Shown here: piece after piece, positions 43,701-53,551 of the stretch
Position numbering within the stretch: position 1 is the first letter of the stretch
Layout: each line of letters begins with the position of its first letter
Assembly: GCA_900770195.1 (NCBI GenBank)
Contig: CAAGJI010000003.1
Coordinates: forward strand, 47,426-111,425
Source of the DNA: Oscillospiraceae bacterium
Lineage (GTDB): Bacteria; Bacillota; Clostridia; Oscillospirales; Ruminococcaceae
Reading direction: 5' to 3'
Length of the DNA stretch: 64,000 nt
Program-made: the position numbers and the translations under genes
The notes under the pieces: generated by a model
Database searches by the model: none
Told to the model about the DNA's origin: nothing
Seen by the model: the letters and a program-made list of their open reading frames with translations, nothing else

Positions 43701-44534
43701 ATGGTTTTGAATAAAAAAGTTACAATTGTGATAGCTACGCATAAAAAATATCAGATGCCATCAGATAAAATGTATTTACCTGTACATGTAGGAGCAGAAG
43801 GAAAAAAAGATTCTGACGGAAAAGATTTGGACTTAGGGTATGTTAAAGATAATACGGGAGATAATATTTCTTCTAAAAACCCGTCATTCTGTGAACTGAC
43901 AGGTCTTTATTGGGCATGGAAAAATCTTGACACTGAATATATAGGTTTAGCACATTACAGACGACATTTTTCTTTGAAGAAAAAGTCAAAAGATCCATTT
44001 GATAATATTCTTAAATACAGCGAATTGGAACTGATTTTGGATAAATACAAAGTGTTTGTCCCTAAAAAACGCAGATATTATATTGAAACTCTTTATTCTC
44101 ATTATGCACATACGCATTATGCAGAGCATCTTGATGTTACAAAACAGATTATCTCTGAAAAATATCCTGAATATGTTGATTCCTGCAACAAAGTATACAG
44201 GCAGACTTATGGCTATATGTTTAATATGATGATTATGAAAAAAGATTTGTTTCAGAATTATTGTGAATGGCTTTTTGATATATTGTTTGAACTTGAAAAA
44301 AGAATAGGAAAAAGTTCAGGTAATCTTTCGTTTTTTCAAGGCCGGTTTTATGGCAGAGTTAGCGAAATAATCTTTAATGTGTGGCTTGATTATCAGATTA
44401 AGTCAGGTGTTGTGAATCGAAAAGAAATAAAAGAGATTAATTGCATTTATACTGAGAAGATCGATTGGAATAGAAAGATAAAATCTTTTATAAGTGCAAA
44501 GTTTGGACATAAGAAGTATGAGGGAAGTTTTTAA
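43701..44534 (+). CDS. DUF4422 glycosyltransferase-like protein
   Basis: 277 residues. Matches DUF4422, found in capsule and EPS clusters and thought to transfer sugars: VTIVIATHKKYQMP, then SFCELTGLYWAWKNL and GLAHYRRHFS. AGGAG at 43695-43699 is only one base from this ATG, so a TTG at 43707, seven bases away, may be the true start. First gene of the polysaccharide operon. Confidence 0.88.
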   Translation: MVLNKKVTIVIATHKKYQMPSDKMYLPVHVGAEGKKDSDGKDLDLGYVKDNTGDNISSKNPSFCELTGLYWAWKNLDTEYIGLAHYRRHFSLKKKSKDPFDNILKYSELELILDKYKVFVPKKRRYYIETLYSHYAHTHYAEHLDVTKQIISEKYPEYVDSCNKVYRQTYGYMFNMMIMKKDLFQNYCEWLFDILFELEKRIGKSSGNLSFFQGRFYGRVSEIIFNVWLDYQIKSGVVNRKEIKEINCIYTEKIDWNRKIKSFISAKFGHKKYEGSF

Positions 44535-45502
44535 TGAAAGAAAAACTTATATCTGTTATTTTGCCAATATACAATGTTTCTGATTATCTTGACAGATGTA
44601 TGGATTCTGTCATTAATCAGACATATAAGAATATTGAAATAATAATGGTTGATGATGGTTCTACTGACGATTCATCTGTAAAATGTGATGAGTATAAAGA
44701 AAAAGACGACAGAATAATTGTTCTTCATAAAGAAAACGGCGGTCTTTCTGATGCGAGAAATTATGGAATATCAAGAGCATCAGGTGATTATATAACCTGT
44801 ATAGATTCAGATGATTTTGTAGATTCAGATTATATCCAATATTTGTATAGTTTAATAGTAAAATACAATACAAAGATGTCCATATGTCAGCATAGAGTTT
44901 TATTTGACAGTGGGAAAGTAAAGGAAAATGGAAAAAGTGGTGATGAATTTCTTTCCAATAAAAGATGCCTCGAAAGAATGATGTATCACGATGTAATAGA
45001 TACTTCAGCATGGGCAAAACTTTATGATCGGAGTTTGTTTTCAAGCGTTGGATATCCAAAAGGTAAACTTTTTGAGGATATAGGAACAACTTATAAATTA
45101 ATGCTTCAATGTGATAATATTGCTGTTGGTTATGAATCAAAATATAATTATATAATTCGTAAAAACTCAATAGTTAACTGTTCTTTTAATCCCAAAAAAC
45201 TTGATTTGCTTGAAATGACAGATAAAATGGCAGAGGACGTTTTAAAAGTATACCCTGATTTGGAAGAAGCTGTTTTAAGAAGAAGAGTTTATGCAAGATT
45301 CAGTACATTAAATCAGATGCTGGATGTTAATGAATATGAGCTTGAAAAGAAGAAAATTATATATTTTATAAAAGATAACAAGAAACATTTATTAAAAAAT
45401 CGGAATGTTCCTAAAAGGGATATTTTTGCTATTAGGTTGCTTGGATCCGGATATTCGTTTTATAAATTTTTTTGGAAATTATATTTAAAAATTGAGAAGT
45501 AG
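44534..45502 (+). CDS. Family 2 glycosyltransferase
   Basis: 322 residues. GT2 fold: SVILPIYNVSDYLDRCMDSVINQTY, IMVDDGSTDDS, GLSDARNYGISRASGDYI and the metal-binding DSDD. The C-terminal third is variable and basic. Its ATG overlaps the stop of the preceding gene. Acceptor and donor unknown. Confidence 0.95.
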   Translation: MKEKLISVILPIYNVSDYLDRCMDSVINQTYKNIEIIMVDDGSTDDSSVKCDEYKEKDDRIIVLHKENGGLSDARNYGISRASGDYITCIDSDDFVDSDYIQYLYSLIVKYNTKMSICQHRVLFDSGKVKENGKSGDEFLSNKRCLERMMYHDVIDTSAWAKLYDRSLFSSVGYPKGKLFEDIGTTYKLMLQCDNIAVGYESKYNYIIRKNSIVNCSFNPKKLDLLEMTDKMAEDVLKVYPDLEEAVLRRRVYARFSTLNQMLDVNEYELEKKKIIYFIKDNKKHLLKNRNVPKRDIFAIRLLGSGYSFYKFFWKLYLKIEK

Positions 45503-45507
45503 GTAAA

Positions 45508-46521
45508 ATGAAGAAAATAGAATCGTTTAATGAATTGAGAGCAATTTCTGCTGCTATAGTTGTTTTCTCTCATATAGGTTGTACGAATAAATTACTTGGG
45601 GGAAACCCAGGCGGATTTTCCGTTTGTATTTTTTTTCTGTTGAGTGGATTTTTAACAGTTTTTTCTACAATGGATAAAAACAAAAAGTTTTTTTTAATAA
45701 AGAGATATTTAAAAATAGCACCTTTATACTATGCAATGACTATTTTTTGTTTTGTTGTAGCTGTTTTGAAACCATCTTTATTCAATACGACAGAACCTAG
45801 TGCTTTAAATCTTATCAGGTCAATTTTATTTATTCCTTATATAAATAAAAATGGCATATCAAGACCTATTCTTGATGTAGGCTGGTACGTAAATGTTCTT
45901 TTCTTTTTTTATGTTATTTTTAAGATTGCAATGTTGATTTCCCATAAGTACAGAGCTTTATTGTCAACGATTACACTTGTCAGCATTTGCACTGTTGGTG
46001 AGATTTTTTTTACAAATAATCCTATATTTGTTTTGTACAGGAATGGTTTGTTTTGCATATCAGCAGGTATGGTGATAGCAAGTATATATGTATCATTAAA
46101 ACAGAAAGAAAACTTTATAAATAAAAAAAGTGTTGTCTTTAATTTTATTATGTATGCATTATATTTGTTCACTATTGTTTTTCTTTGGACGATGAAATTG
46201 AATGTATACTTGAAACTTTTAATTCCTGTGTTGTTTTTTGTTCTTGTTCTGTGTTTTGATAATGTTTTCGTTTCTACCAAAATTAATAGGTTTATAAGTA
46301 TGATAAGCATGTCACTTTATCTGACACATGAAATTGTTGTCAAGGGAGTATCAAGATTGATATATAATCTTGACAATTTGAATATTGCCTCTTTTTTAGT
46401 GGGTATAATGTGTTTTTGTGTAGCAATAGCTGTTGCTACACCTGTTTATATTTTATTTGAGAAGAAGATGTCAGGATTCCTTATAAGTAAGTTATCTGGA
46501 GATAAAAAATGGTTAAGGTAA
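45508..46521 (+). CDS. Acyltransferase family 3 membrane protein
   Basis: 337 residues with about ten membrane helices. Starts with FNELRAISAAIVVFSHIG, the usual first helix with its His, and has FFLLSGFLTVF shortly after. Such proteins O-acetylate or otherwise acylate surface polysaccharides. Overlaps the next gene by 13 bases. Confidence 0.92.
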   Translation: MKKIESFNELRAISAAIVVFSHIGCTNKLLGGNPGGFSVCIFFLLSGFLTVFSTMDKNKKFFLIKRYLKIAPLYYAMTIFCFVVAVLKPSLFNTTEPSALNLIRSILFIPYINKNGISRPILDVGWYVNVLFFFYVIFKIAMLISHKYRALLSTITLVSICTVGEIFFTNNPIFVLYRNGLFCISAGMVIASIYVSLKQKENFINKKSVVFNFIMYALYLFTIVFLWTMKLNVYLKLLIPVLFFVLVLCFDNVFVSTKINRFISMISMSLYLTHEIVVKGVSRLIYNLDNLNIASFLVGIMCFCVAIAVATPVYILFEKKMSGFLISKLSGDKKWLR

Positions 46522-47495
46522 GCATGGTTGTACCTGTATATATGGTAAAGAGAGAATTATTAGTAAGATGTATTGAAAGTCTTATTTGTCAAACTATTAA
46601 GGAAATAGAGATAATACTTGTTGATGATGGTTCACCTGATGAATGCGGACAGATTTGTGATGAACTTGCATTGAAAGATGAACGAATAGTTGTTTTGCAC
46701 AAAGATAATGGTGGGGTATCCTCTGCAAGAAATTTTGGTGTGAAACATTCAAAAGGTGAGTATGTCGGTTTTGTTGATTCAGATGATTATGTTGAATCTG
46801 ATTTTTGTGAAAAGCTTTTTTTTACTGCAAAAAAATATGATGCTGATATGGTATGTTCAGGTTATAGACAGTTAAAAAATAATGAAAAAAAGGAATGCAA
46901 CGTTATTGGATCAGAAGATTATGTTTTTGATGATATAGACTGTGCTGTTGAACAATTTATTCTGTTTAACAAGATAGATTTTAGAGTATGGAATAAATTT
47001 TTTAGAAAAAGTATTGCAGAAAAAATATTGTTTTCTGAAAAATACAGCATAGCTGAAGATGAAATGTATATATTTGATTTTATGCATAAATCAAAAAAAG
47101 TTGTATATATACCTTATTGTGGGTATAATTATTATATAAATACAGAATCTGTTATGTCATCTTCATTGTCTAAAAAAAATTTTGATGCAATGATAGTTAC
47201 GGAAAAAATATCCTCTGAACTTAAAAATCAGAAAATTGAAAATATAAATTATTTTAAATTGAATACATATGTAAGATTATGGGTTAAAATATCTTCTGAA
47301 CCAAAATATTGCGAAAAGTATGGCAAAGAAAAAAGTTATATAGAAAAGAAGATAAAGGAAATACCGGTTTTAAAGGTTAAATTTAATGGAAATAAAACCT
47401 TAATGCTGATATTTATTCCGATGAAAGTATCTCGTTCAATAACTGAATTTATTGTTAGAAAGTTTGATTTTATAAGTAAAAAGGTATCACTTTAG
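46509..47495 (+). CDS. Family 2 glycosyltransferase
   Basis: 328 residues. SMVVPVYMVKRELLVRCIESLICQT, ILVDDGSPDECGQ, VSSARNFGVKHSKGEYV and VDSDDYVE mark a GT2 enzyme, related to but distinct from the one at 44534. Codon use is very AT-rich. Confidence 0.95.
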   Translation: MVKVSMVVPVYMVKRELLVRCIESLICQTIKEIEIILVDDGSPDECGQICDELALKDERIVVLHKDNGGVSSARNFGVKHSKGEYVGFVDSDDYVESDFCEKLFFTAKKYDADMVCSGYRQLKNNEKKECNVIGSEDYVFDDIDCAVEQFILFNKIDFRVWNKFFRKSIAEKILFSEKYSIAEDEMYIFDFMHKSKKVVYIPYCGYNYYINTESVMSSSLSKKNFDAMIVTEKISSELKNQKIENINYFKLNTYVRLWVKISSEPKYCEKYGKEKSYIEKKIKEIPVLKVKFNGNKTLMLIFIPMKVSRSITEFIVRKFDFISKKVSL

Positions 47496-47536
47496 TATAC
47501 AGATTTGTAATTTATAAAAAGGAGACTGCGATAGAA

Positions 47537-48919
47537 GTGAAAAAATATAATTTTTTTGAGTTTTCCTTACATCCAATAAAAATTATGATATATTTGTCTG
47601 TGTTTTTTCTTGTTTTATATCCATATACAGTATCATTAAGCAGATATGTCTATTTTTCAACAATCATTAAGTATTTGACTCTTATTTTTGCAGCTGCCAG
47701 TTTTTTTGTTGCATATTTGATTGTAGGCAAAAAAAAAGCATTAAATAAAAACTTCTTGAGTTTAAATAAATTAGAATTGATAATGATGATTGTTGGCTTG
47801 TATATTACTATTGATAATTATGAGTTAAAGCATGGTTCTTTCTATTATGTTATATCATATTGGTGTGTATGGATAGCTATTATAGCCGGGAAATACTTGG
47901 ATAATTGGCAAGCTTGCCTGTATAAACTTCTTCAAGTATTTACTATGTTCTATGCAGTGGTTACTATAGTGTGCTTTTTTTCACCATTTATATATTTTAA
48001 ATTTGTTATTCCACTTTTTGATATAGAGTCACAAAAACAACTTATAAAAGCCTATCAAAATGGTTTCATGGCAGGTTTAACGGACCATTATAGTACAAAT
48101 GGTATGTATTTATCTGTTGGGCTTGGAATTTTTGGTTCAGTACTTTTAAATGATATGAAATCGATAAAAAATATAATAGGGTTTATTGTAATGCTTGCAG
48201 CATTACTTCTTACAGGTAAAAGAGGACCACTTTTGTTTTCTATAGTATCTCTTGTTATAGTTTATTATTTTTTCAAATCAGATAAACCAAAAGGAAGATT
48301 GATAAAAATATTCGGAATATTATTTCTTGGACTTGTGGCATTACTGATTGCTTCGATATGGGTGCCTCAATTGTTAAATGTTTTAAACAGATTTTTTAGT
48401 GAATCAAATAGTGGAGATGTTACAGCAGGACGAGGCCCTCTTTATGATTTAGCATTTAAATTGTTCAAGGAAAAGCCGATTTTTGGACATGGATGGGGAA
48501 GCTATCCAAGTTACTATTACGAAAATTTGGGAAAATATATGTCTGTTTACAAATACAGGCATGCACATAATATTTATTTACAGTTGTTGTGTGAATCAGG
48601 AATTGTTGGGTTTGCTTTGAACATTTTATTCTTTTTATATAATTTGTTTTCAACAATAATGCTTTTTACACAGTATCGAAAAAGCAAAAAGTATTTACAG
48701 CAGTCAGCAGGATTTGCAATGCCATATTGTTTATTCATACAGGTGTTTTTCCTGTTGTATGGAATGACAGGAAATCCGCTTTATGATGTTGCGGTATTAT
48801 TTCCGTACTATTTTAGTATAATGTATGTTAATTATTACAAATTTAACGCTATAAAAATTAAAAATGTCAATAAGTTAATTGACGTATTGATAAAAAAAGG
48901 AGGTATTAAGATAGTTTGA
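47537..48919 (+). CDS. O-antigen ligase/polymerase-type protein (Wzy-like)
   Basis: 460 residues with about eleven to twelve membrane helices. The Wzy_C signature is present: AGRGPLYDLAFKLFKEKPIFGHGWGSY, then RHAHNIYLQLLCESGIVGF. Probably the polymerase of the repeat unit. GTG start, with GGAG about 12 bases upstream; no ATG fits better. Confidence 0.88.
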   Translation: MKKYNFFEFSLHPIKIMIYLSVFFLVLYPYTVSLSRYVYFSTIIKYLTLIFAAASFFVAYLIVGKKKALNKNFLSLNKLELIMMIVGLYITIDNYELKHGSFYYVISYWCVWIAIIAGKYLDNWQACLYKLLQVFTMFYAVVTIVCFFSPFIYFKFVIPLFDIESQKQLIKAYQNGFMAGLTDHYSTNGMYLSVGLGIFGSVLLNDMKSIKNIIGFIVMLAALLLTGKRGPLLFSIVSLVIVYYFFKSDKPKGRLIKIFGILFLGLVALLIASIWVPQLLNVLNRFFSESNSGDVTAGRGPLYDLAFKLFKEKPIFGHGWGSYPSYYYENLGKYMSVYKYRHAHNIYLQLLCESGIVGFALNILFFLYNLFSTIMLFTQYRKSKKYLQQSAGFAMPYCLFIQVFFLLYGMTGNPLYDVAVLFPYYFSIMYVNYYKFNAIKIKNVNKLIDVLIKKGGIKIV

Positions 48920-50007
48920 AAGCAGGAATTATGACATTTCATAGAGCTTTAAATTATGGTGCTGTTTTACAGACATATGCTTTATGTAGTTTTGTAAATG
49001 AATTTGATGTTGAATGTGAAGTTGTTGATTATTATTCAGAACCGCTTGAGTCTACATATAAAATATTTGATTTCAAAAAAAATAATTTTGTTTCAGCTAT
49101 ATTAAAAGGTTTATTTAAAGGTGCAATAATAATAAAAAAGAGAAATGGGTTCAATAATTTTATAGAAAATAATGTGAAAATCAGTTCTAAAAAGTATTCA
49201 TTTTCACAGTTGAAACAACTTAACAATTTATATGATCTTTTTATCACGGGAAGTGATCAGGTCTGGAGTCCAAGCTGTGTTGGATTTGATGAGGCATATT
49301 TTTTGACATTTGCAGATGATGGAAAAAAGAATTCATATGCTGCAAGTATAGGCTGTTCAGTTATTCCTGAAAATAAAAAAGCTGAATATAAACATAGACT
49401 TGAGCATTATAGAAACATATCTGTTAGAGAAGAAAAGGCAATTGATCTGTTGAAACAAGTTGGAATTAAACTTGATATGAATCAAAACATTGATCCAACA
49501 TTATTAATAGATTCAAATCAATATAGTAAAATTGCTAAAAAGCCAAAAGAGCAGAAATATGTACTTTTATTCAGTGTAAATATGCCTGTAAATTTAATTG
49601 CATATGCGAAAAATCTTGCTGAAAAAAAAGGACTTAAAGTTATATATTTAAATGATAAGCCGATTATGAGAGTAAAAGGTATAGAATATAAAAGCGGTGT
49701 TTCACCTGAAGAATTTATTGGTTACATAAAGTATGCTGACTATGTTGTTACAAATTCATTCCATGGAACAGTTTTTTCAGTTATATTTCATAAGAATTTT
49801 TTTGTGGAATTTAATACAAAAAATGGAAGAAATGTCAGAGCTGAAGAACTTTTGAAACGTTTATCAATAGATAATAAGGAAATTCTTGGAGAAAAAGCAA
49901 TGGATGATAAGTCAGTGGACTGGAATCTTGTGGATCAGTTGATTAATCAGGAAAGAAACAAAAGCAAGGAATATATAGAAAAGGTATTGAAGAGTTACAA
50001 TGAATAG
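48916..50007 (+). CDS. Polysaccharide pyruvyl transferase family protein
   Basis: 363 residues of the CsaB/PssM-like family. IMTFHRALNYGAVLQTYAL, ITGSDQVWSP, YAASIG and TNSFHGTVFSVIF are typical. It would add a pyruvate ketal to a sugar. The TTG start overlaps the previous stop by 4 bases and follows AAGGAGG; the next Met would cut into the conserved start. Confidence 0.9.
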   Translation: MKAGIMTFHRALNYGAVLQTYALCSFVNEFDVECEVVDYYSEPLESTYKIFDFKKNNFVSAILKGLFKGAIIIKKRNGFNNFIENNVKISSKKYSFSQLKQLNNLYDLFITGSDQVWSPSCVGFDEAYFLTFADDGKKNSYAASIGCSVIPENKKAEYKHRLEHYRNISVREEKAIDLLKQVGIKLDMNQNIDPTLLIDSNQYSKIAKKPKEQKYVLLFSVNMPVNLIAYAKNLAEKKGLKVIYLNDKPIMRVKGIEYKSGVSPEEFIGYIKYADYVVTNSFHGTVFSVIFHKNFFVEFNTKNGRNVRAEELLKRLSIDNKEILGEKAMDDKSVDWNLVDQLINQERNKSKEYIEKVLKSYNE

Positions 50008-51508
50008 AACAAAAAAGTTTTTGTACAACTCCATGTCAACAGCATTATATCAAGTGATTGTAATGATTGCAGGCTTTATTACTCCAAGATTTATGCTTTT
50101 GCACTATGGTTCAGAAATAAATGGTCTTGTTTCATCGATAAATCAGTTTATTACATATTTCAATCTTGTTGAAGCAGGACTTGGCAGTGCAGCAGTTTAT
50201 TCATTATATAAACCACTTGCAGATGGCGATCACAAAAGAATAAATGCGATAGTATCAGCAGCAAAGCATTTTTATTATGTTTCTGGAGCAATATTTGTAG
50301 TTCTTGTTGCTGTACTTGCCGCAGTATATCCCTCATTTGCAAAAGTTGAAAATCTTTCGTACATAGCAGTATCATTTCTTGTTATTGTTCTTAGTTCAAA
50401 AAGTTTCCTTGATTTCTTTTCGCTTGCAAAATACAGAGTTATATTGACAGCTGACCAAAAAACATATGTTATATCTCTTGCAGCTTCTGTACATATGATT
50501 TTGAACACATTGGTTATTGTTGTTCTTTCAATGAAAGATGTTAATGTTCTTATATTATATACAATTGCAATAATTCCATTGATTGTAAGAACCATAATTC
50601 TGGAAGTTTATGTAAAGAAAAATTATAAGTATCTTAATTATAACGAAGAACGTGATGATTCTGCATTAGATAAAAGGTGGGATGCACTATTTTTACAAAT
50701 AGTTCAAGCTGTGCAGGTAGGTGCTCCTACTGTTATTGCCACTGTTTTCACTTCATTAAAAACAGTTAGTGTTTATTCAATATTTAATATGGTAATGAAT
50801 GGAATAAATTCTGTCTTGAATATATTTCAAAATGGATTGTCCGCTTCTTTTGGAGATTTAATTGCAAGAAATGAAAAAGATAAACTTCAAAAGGCATACA
50901 ATGAGTTTGAATATGCATATTATCACTTGATTTTTTTGATATATACAGTAGCCGCAATAATGCTTCAATATTTTGTAAATATATATACTTCAAGAGTAAC
51001 AGATGTTAATTATAATCAGCCGATTCTTGCGTATTTATTTGTTTTGAATGGTATAATGTATAATTTAAAAACTCCACAGGGAATGCTTGTAATTGCAGCG
51101 GGATTATATAGAGAAACAAGGTGGCAATCGCTTACACAAACATTGATAGCAATTGTATTTGGTGTTGCCTTGGCAATTCCATTTGGATTATATGGAATAA
51201 TGACAGCACTTATACTTTCAAATTTATACAGAGTTATTGATTTATTATTCTTTATACCTAAATATGTTACTCATTTAAAAGTTTCATTAAGTATTGTAAG
51301 AATAATAAGACTTCTTTTAATTGTTTCTATTTGTTTTATCCCATCAATATTTTTAAACATTAATGTTACAAACTTTTTGTCATGGGCGATATATGCTATA
51401 ATATACACTTTATTTGTAGTTTTAGTTCTTTTGATAGAGAGTTTTATATTTGAGCGAAGTTCATTGATATCTTTGTTGAAAAGAATTAAAAATACAATAA
51501 AAAAATAA
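50000..51508 (+). CDS. Polysaccharide flippase (Wzx/MOP family)
   Basis: 502 residues with twelve to fourteen membrane helices. LYNSMSTALYQVIVMIAGFITPRFML and LVSSINQFITYFNLVEAGLGSAAVYSLY match the polysaccharide transport branch of the MOP superfamily. It moves lipid-linked repeat units across the membrane to the polymerase. Overlaps the pyruvyl transferase gene by 8 bases. Confidence 0.92.
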   Translation: MNRTKKFLYNSMSTALYQVIVMIAGFITPRFMLLHYGSEINGLVSSINQFITYFNLVEAGLGSAAVYSLYKPLADGDHKRINAIVSAAKHFYYVSGAIFVVLVAVLAAVYPSFAKVENLSYIAVSFLVIVLSSKSFLDFFSLAKYRVILTADQKTYVISLAASVHMILNTLVIVVLSMKDVNVLILYTIAIIPLIVRTIILEVYVKKNYKYLNYNEERDDSALDKRWDALFLQIVQAVQVGAPTVIATVFTSLKTVSVYSIFNMVMNGINSVLNIFQNGLSASFGDLIARNEKDKLQKAYNEFEYAYYHLIFLIYTVAAIMLQYFVNIYTSRVTDVNYNQPILAYLFVLNGIMYNLKTPQGMLVIAAGLYRETRWQSLTQTLIAIVFGVALAIPFGLYGIMTALILSNLYRVIDLLFFIPKYVTHLKVSLSIVRIIRLLLIVSICFIPSIFLNINVTNFLSWAIYAIIYTLFVVLVLLIESFIFERSSLISLLKRIKNTIKK

Positions 51509-51523
51509 GGGTGAATTATTTTG

Positions 51524-52678
51524 ATGAAATTGTTTGATTCGGAAGAAAAATGTTGTGGTTGTACAGCATGTTATAGTATATGTCCAAGATCAGCTATAAA
51601 TATGGAAAGAGATGAAAAAGGTTTTCTTTATCCGGTTATAGATGAAAGCAAATGTGTAAATTGTAATCTTTGTAAAATGACTTGTGATTTTCAGAATGAG
51701 AATTACATAAAAAATATTGATATTGAAGATAATTATGTTTATGCAGTAAAAAATAAAAAATTATCTGAAAGACTAACCAGCAGGTCCGGCGGTGTATTTA
51801 TGTCATTTTGTGACTATGTTTTAGCCAAGGAAGGTTCTGTTTATGGTGCGGTCTTTGATGATAATTTGAAAGTTATTCATAAAAGAACTGATAATAAAAC
51901 GGGAGTAGATAAATTTAAAGGTTCTAAGTATGTGCAAAGTGAAATTGGAAATAACTTTTTATCTGTGAAAAAAGATTTAGATAATGGAAAATATGTTTTA
52001 TTTTCAGGAACAGCTTGTCAGGTGGCAGGTTTAAAATCTTTTCTTAATAGAACAAAAACAAACACTGAAAAATTAATTTTATGTGATTTAGTATGTCATG
52101 GAGTTCCAAGTCCATTATTTTATGAGAAATATCTGGGATATATAGAGAATAAGACAAAGTCAAAAGTAACAGAGTTTAATTTTCGTGATAAATATTTTGG
52201 TTGGGCACCGCATATAGAAAGCTTTAAATCAGACAAAAAACATTTCAGCAACTTATATGCAGATTTGTTTTGTAAACGTATAATGTTCAGACCATCATGT
52301 TCGAATTGTAAATATACAAATTTTAACAGACCATCTGATCTGACAATTGCAGATTTCTGGGGGATAGACAAAGCAGTAAAAAATTTTAATGATAACAAAG
52401 GTGTTTCTCTTTTAATCATAAATACTAAAAAGGGAAATGGAATATTTGAAAACGTTAAGGATTCTCTTGAATATGTAAAATCAAATAAGAAAGATTGTTT
52501 ACAGCCAAATCTTGAACATCCGACTGTTTTTTCTAAAGATACAGAACAATTCTGGAAAGATTTTAGGGAAAAAGGCATTGAATATGTTATGAAAAAGTAC
52601 GGAAATCTTAATGTTAAATCTCAACTGAAATTCAAATTAAAAGTATTTTTGTACAAACATCACTTAAGAGGAATGTAG
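51524..52678 (+). CDS. FrhB-like iron-sulfur protein of polysaccharide clusters
   Basis: 384 residues. Two N-terminal 4Fe-4S sets (CCGCTACYSICP and CVNCNLCKMTC), then the coenzyme F420 hydrogenase/dehydrogenase beta N- and C-terminal domains (SGTACQVAGLKSFL, CDLVCHGVPSP, SNCKYTNFNRPSDLTIADFWG). Members in EPS clusters often accompany pyruvyl transferases; their reaction is not established. The ATG at 51524 is preferred to the TTG just before it. Confidence 0.9.
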   Translation: MKLFDSEEKCCGCTACYSICPRSAINMERDEKGFLYPVIDESKCVNCNLCKMTCDFQNENYIKNIDIEDNYVYAVKNKKLSERLTSRSGGVFMSFCDYVLAKEGSVYGAVFDDNLKVIHKRTDNKTGVDKFKGSKYVQSEIGNNFLSVKKDLDNGKYVLFSGTACQVAGLKSFLNRTKTNTEKLILCDLVCHGVPSPLFYEKYLGYIENKTKSKVTEFNFRDKYFGWAPHIESFKSDKKHFSNLYADLFCKRIMFRPSCSNCKYTNFNRPSDLTIADFWGIDKAVKNFNDNKGVSLLIINTKKGNGIFENVKDSLEYVKSNKKDCLQPNLEHPTVFSKDTEQFWKDFREKGIEYVMKKYGNLNVKSQLKFKLKVFLYKHHLRGM

Positions 52679-52679
52679 T

Positions 52680-53531
52680 ATGTATAAAAAGAATGCGTAT
52701 TTAATAATGGCTCACAATGACTTTAGTATTTTAAAGAAAATACTTAAAGTGCTTGATGATGATGAATCAGATTTTTACATACATATTGATAAAAAGTCTG
52801 ATTTTCAAAATAAAAGCGAATTTGAGTTGTATCTGAAAAAATCAAAAATATATTTTATTGATTCAATGGATATAACATGGGGCGGCAGATCACAAATAGA
52901 CCTTGAAATCGCTTTATTAAAAAAATCAACAGAAAAAGAATATGGATATTATCATTTATTATCCGGAGTAGATTTTCCATTAAAACGTCCTTGTGAAATT
53001 AATGAATATTTCACATCAAATTATGGGGTAAATTATATTGATTTTGATAGTGAGGATAAGGATTATTCTGATAGAGTCAAGTACTACCATTTTTTTCAAA
53101 ACAGGATTGGCAAGAACAGGTCTTTTTTGATGTATGTTCAAAAAGTACTTCTATTTATACAAAAAGTTATCAAGGTGAACAGGCTGAAAGATAAGAATTT
53201 AAAAATTTATAAAGGAGCGAATTGGTTCAGTATAACTTATGACCTTGCTTCATATGTTGTTGAAAATTTTTATAAGTTTGATAAGATGTTTGATTTTTCA
53301 ATATGTGCAGATGAAGTTTTTCTTCAAACAATTGCTATGGCATCACCTTATAGGGATACAATCAATAAGAATTGTTTAAGAGAAATTGATTGGAAAAGAG
53401 GAAGACCATATATTTTCAGAAAAAATGATTTTGATGAACTTATAAAAAGTCAAAATTTTTTTGCAAGAAAATTCAGTACTCAGATTGATGGCGAAATTAT
53501 TGATAAATTATATCATTACCTTTCAGATTAA
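52680..53531 (+). CDS. Core-2/I-branching-type glycosyltransferase (GT14)
   Basis: 283 residues. NAYLIMAHNDFSILKKILKVLDD, FYIHIDKKS, WGGRSQIDLEIALL and YYHLLSGVDFPLKRP fit the GT14 (beta-1,6-GlcNAc/xylosyl transferase) family. Probably adds a side branch. Starts one base after the preceding stop codon. Confidence 0.9.
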   Translation: MYKKNAYLIMAHNDFSILKKILKVLDDDESDFYIHIDKKSDFQNKSEFELYLKKSKIYFIDSMDITWGGRSQIDLEIALLKKSTEKEYGYYHLLSGVDFPLKRPCEINEYFTSNYGVNYIDFDSEDKDYSDRVKYYHFFQNRIGKNRSFLMYVQKVLLFIQKVIKVNRLKDKNLKIYKGANWFSITYDLASYVVENFYKFDKMFDFSICADEVFLQTIAMASPYRDTINKNCLREIDWKRGRPYIFRKNDFDELIKSQNFFARKFSTQIDGEIIDKLYHYLSD

Positions 53532-53551
53532 TTTTATGGGAGAAAAGTAAA

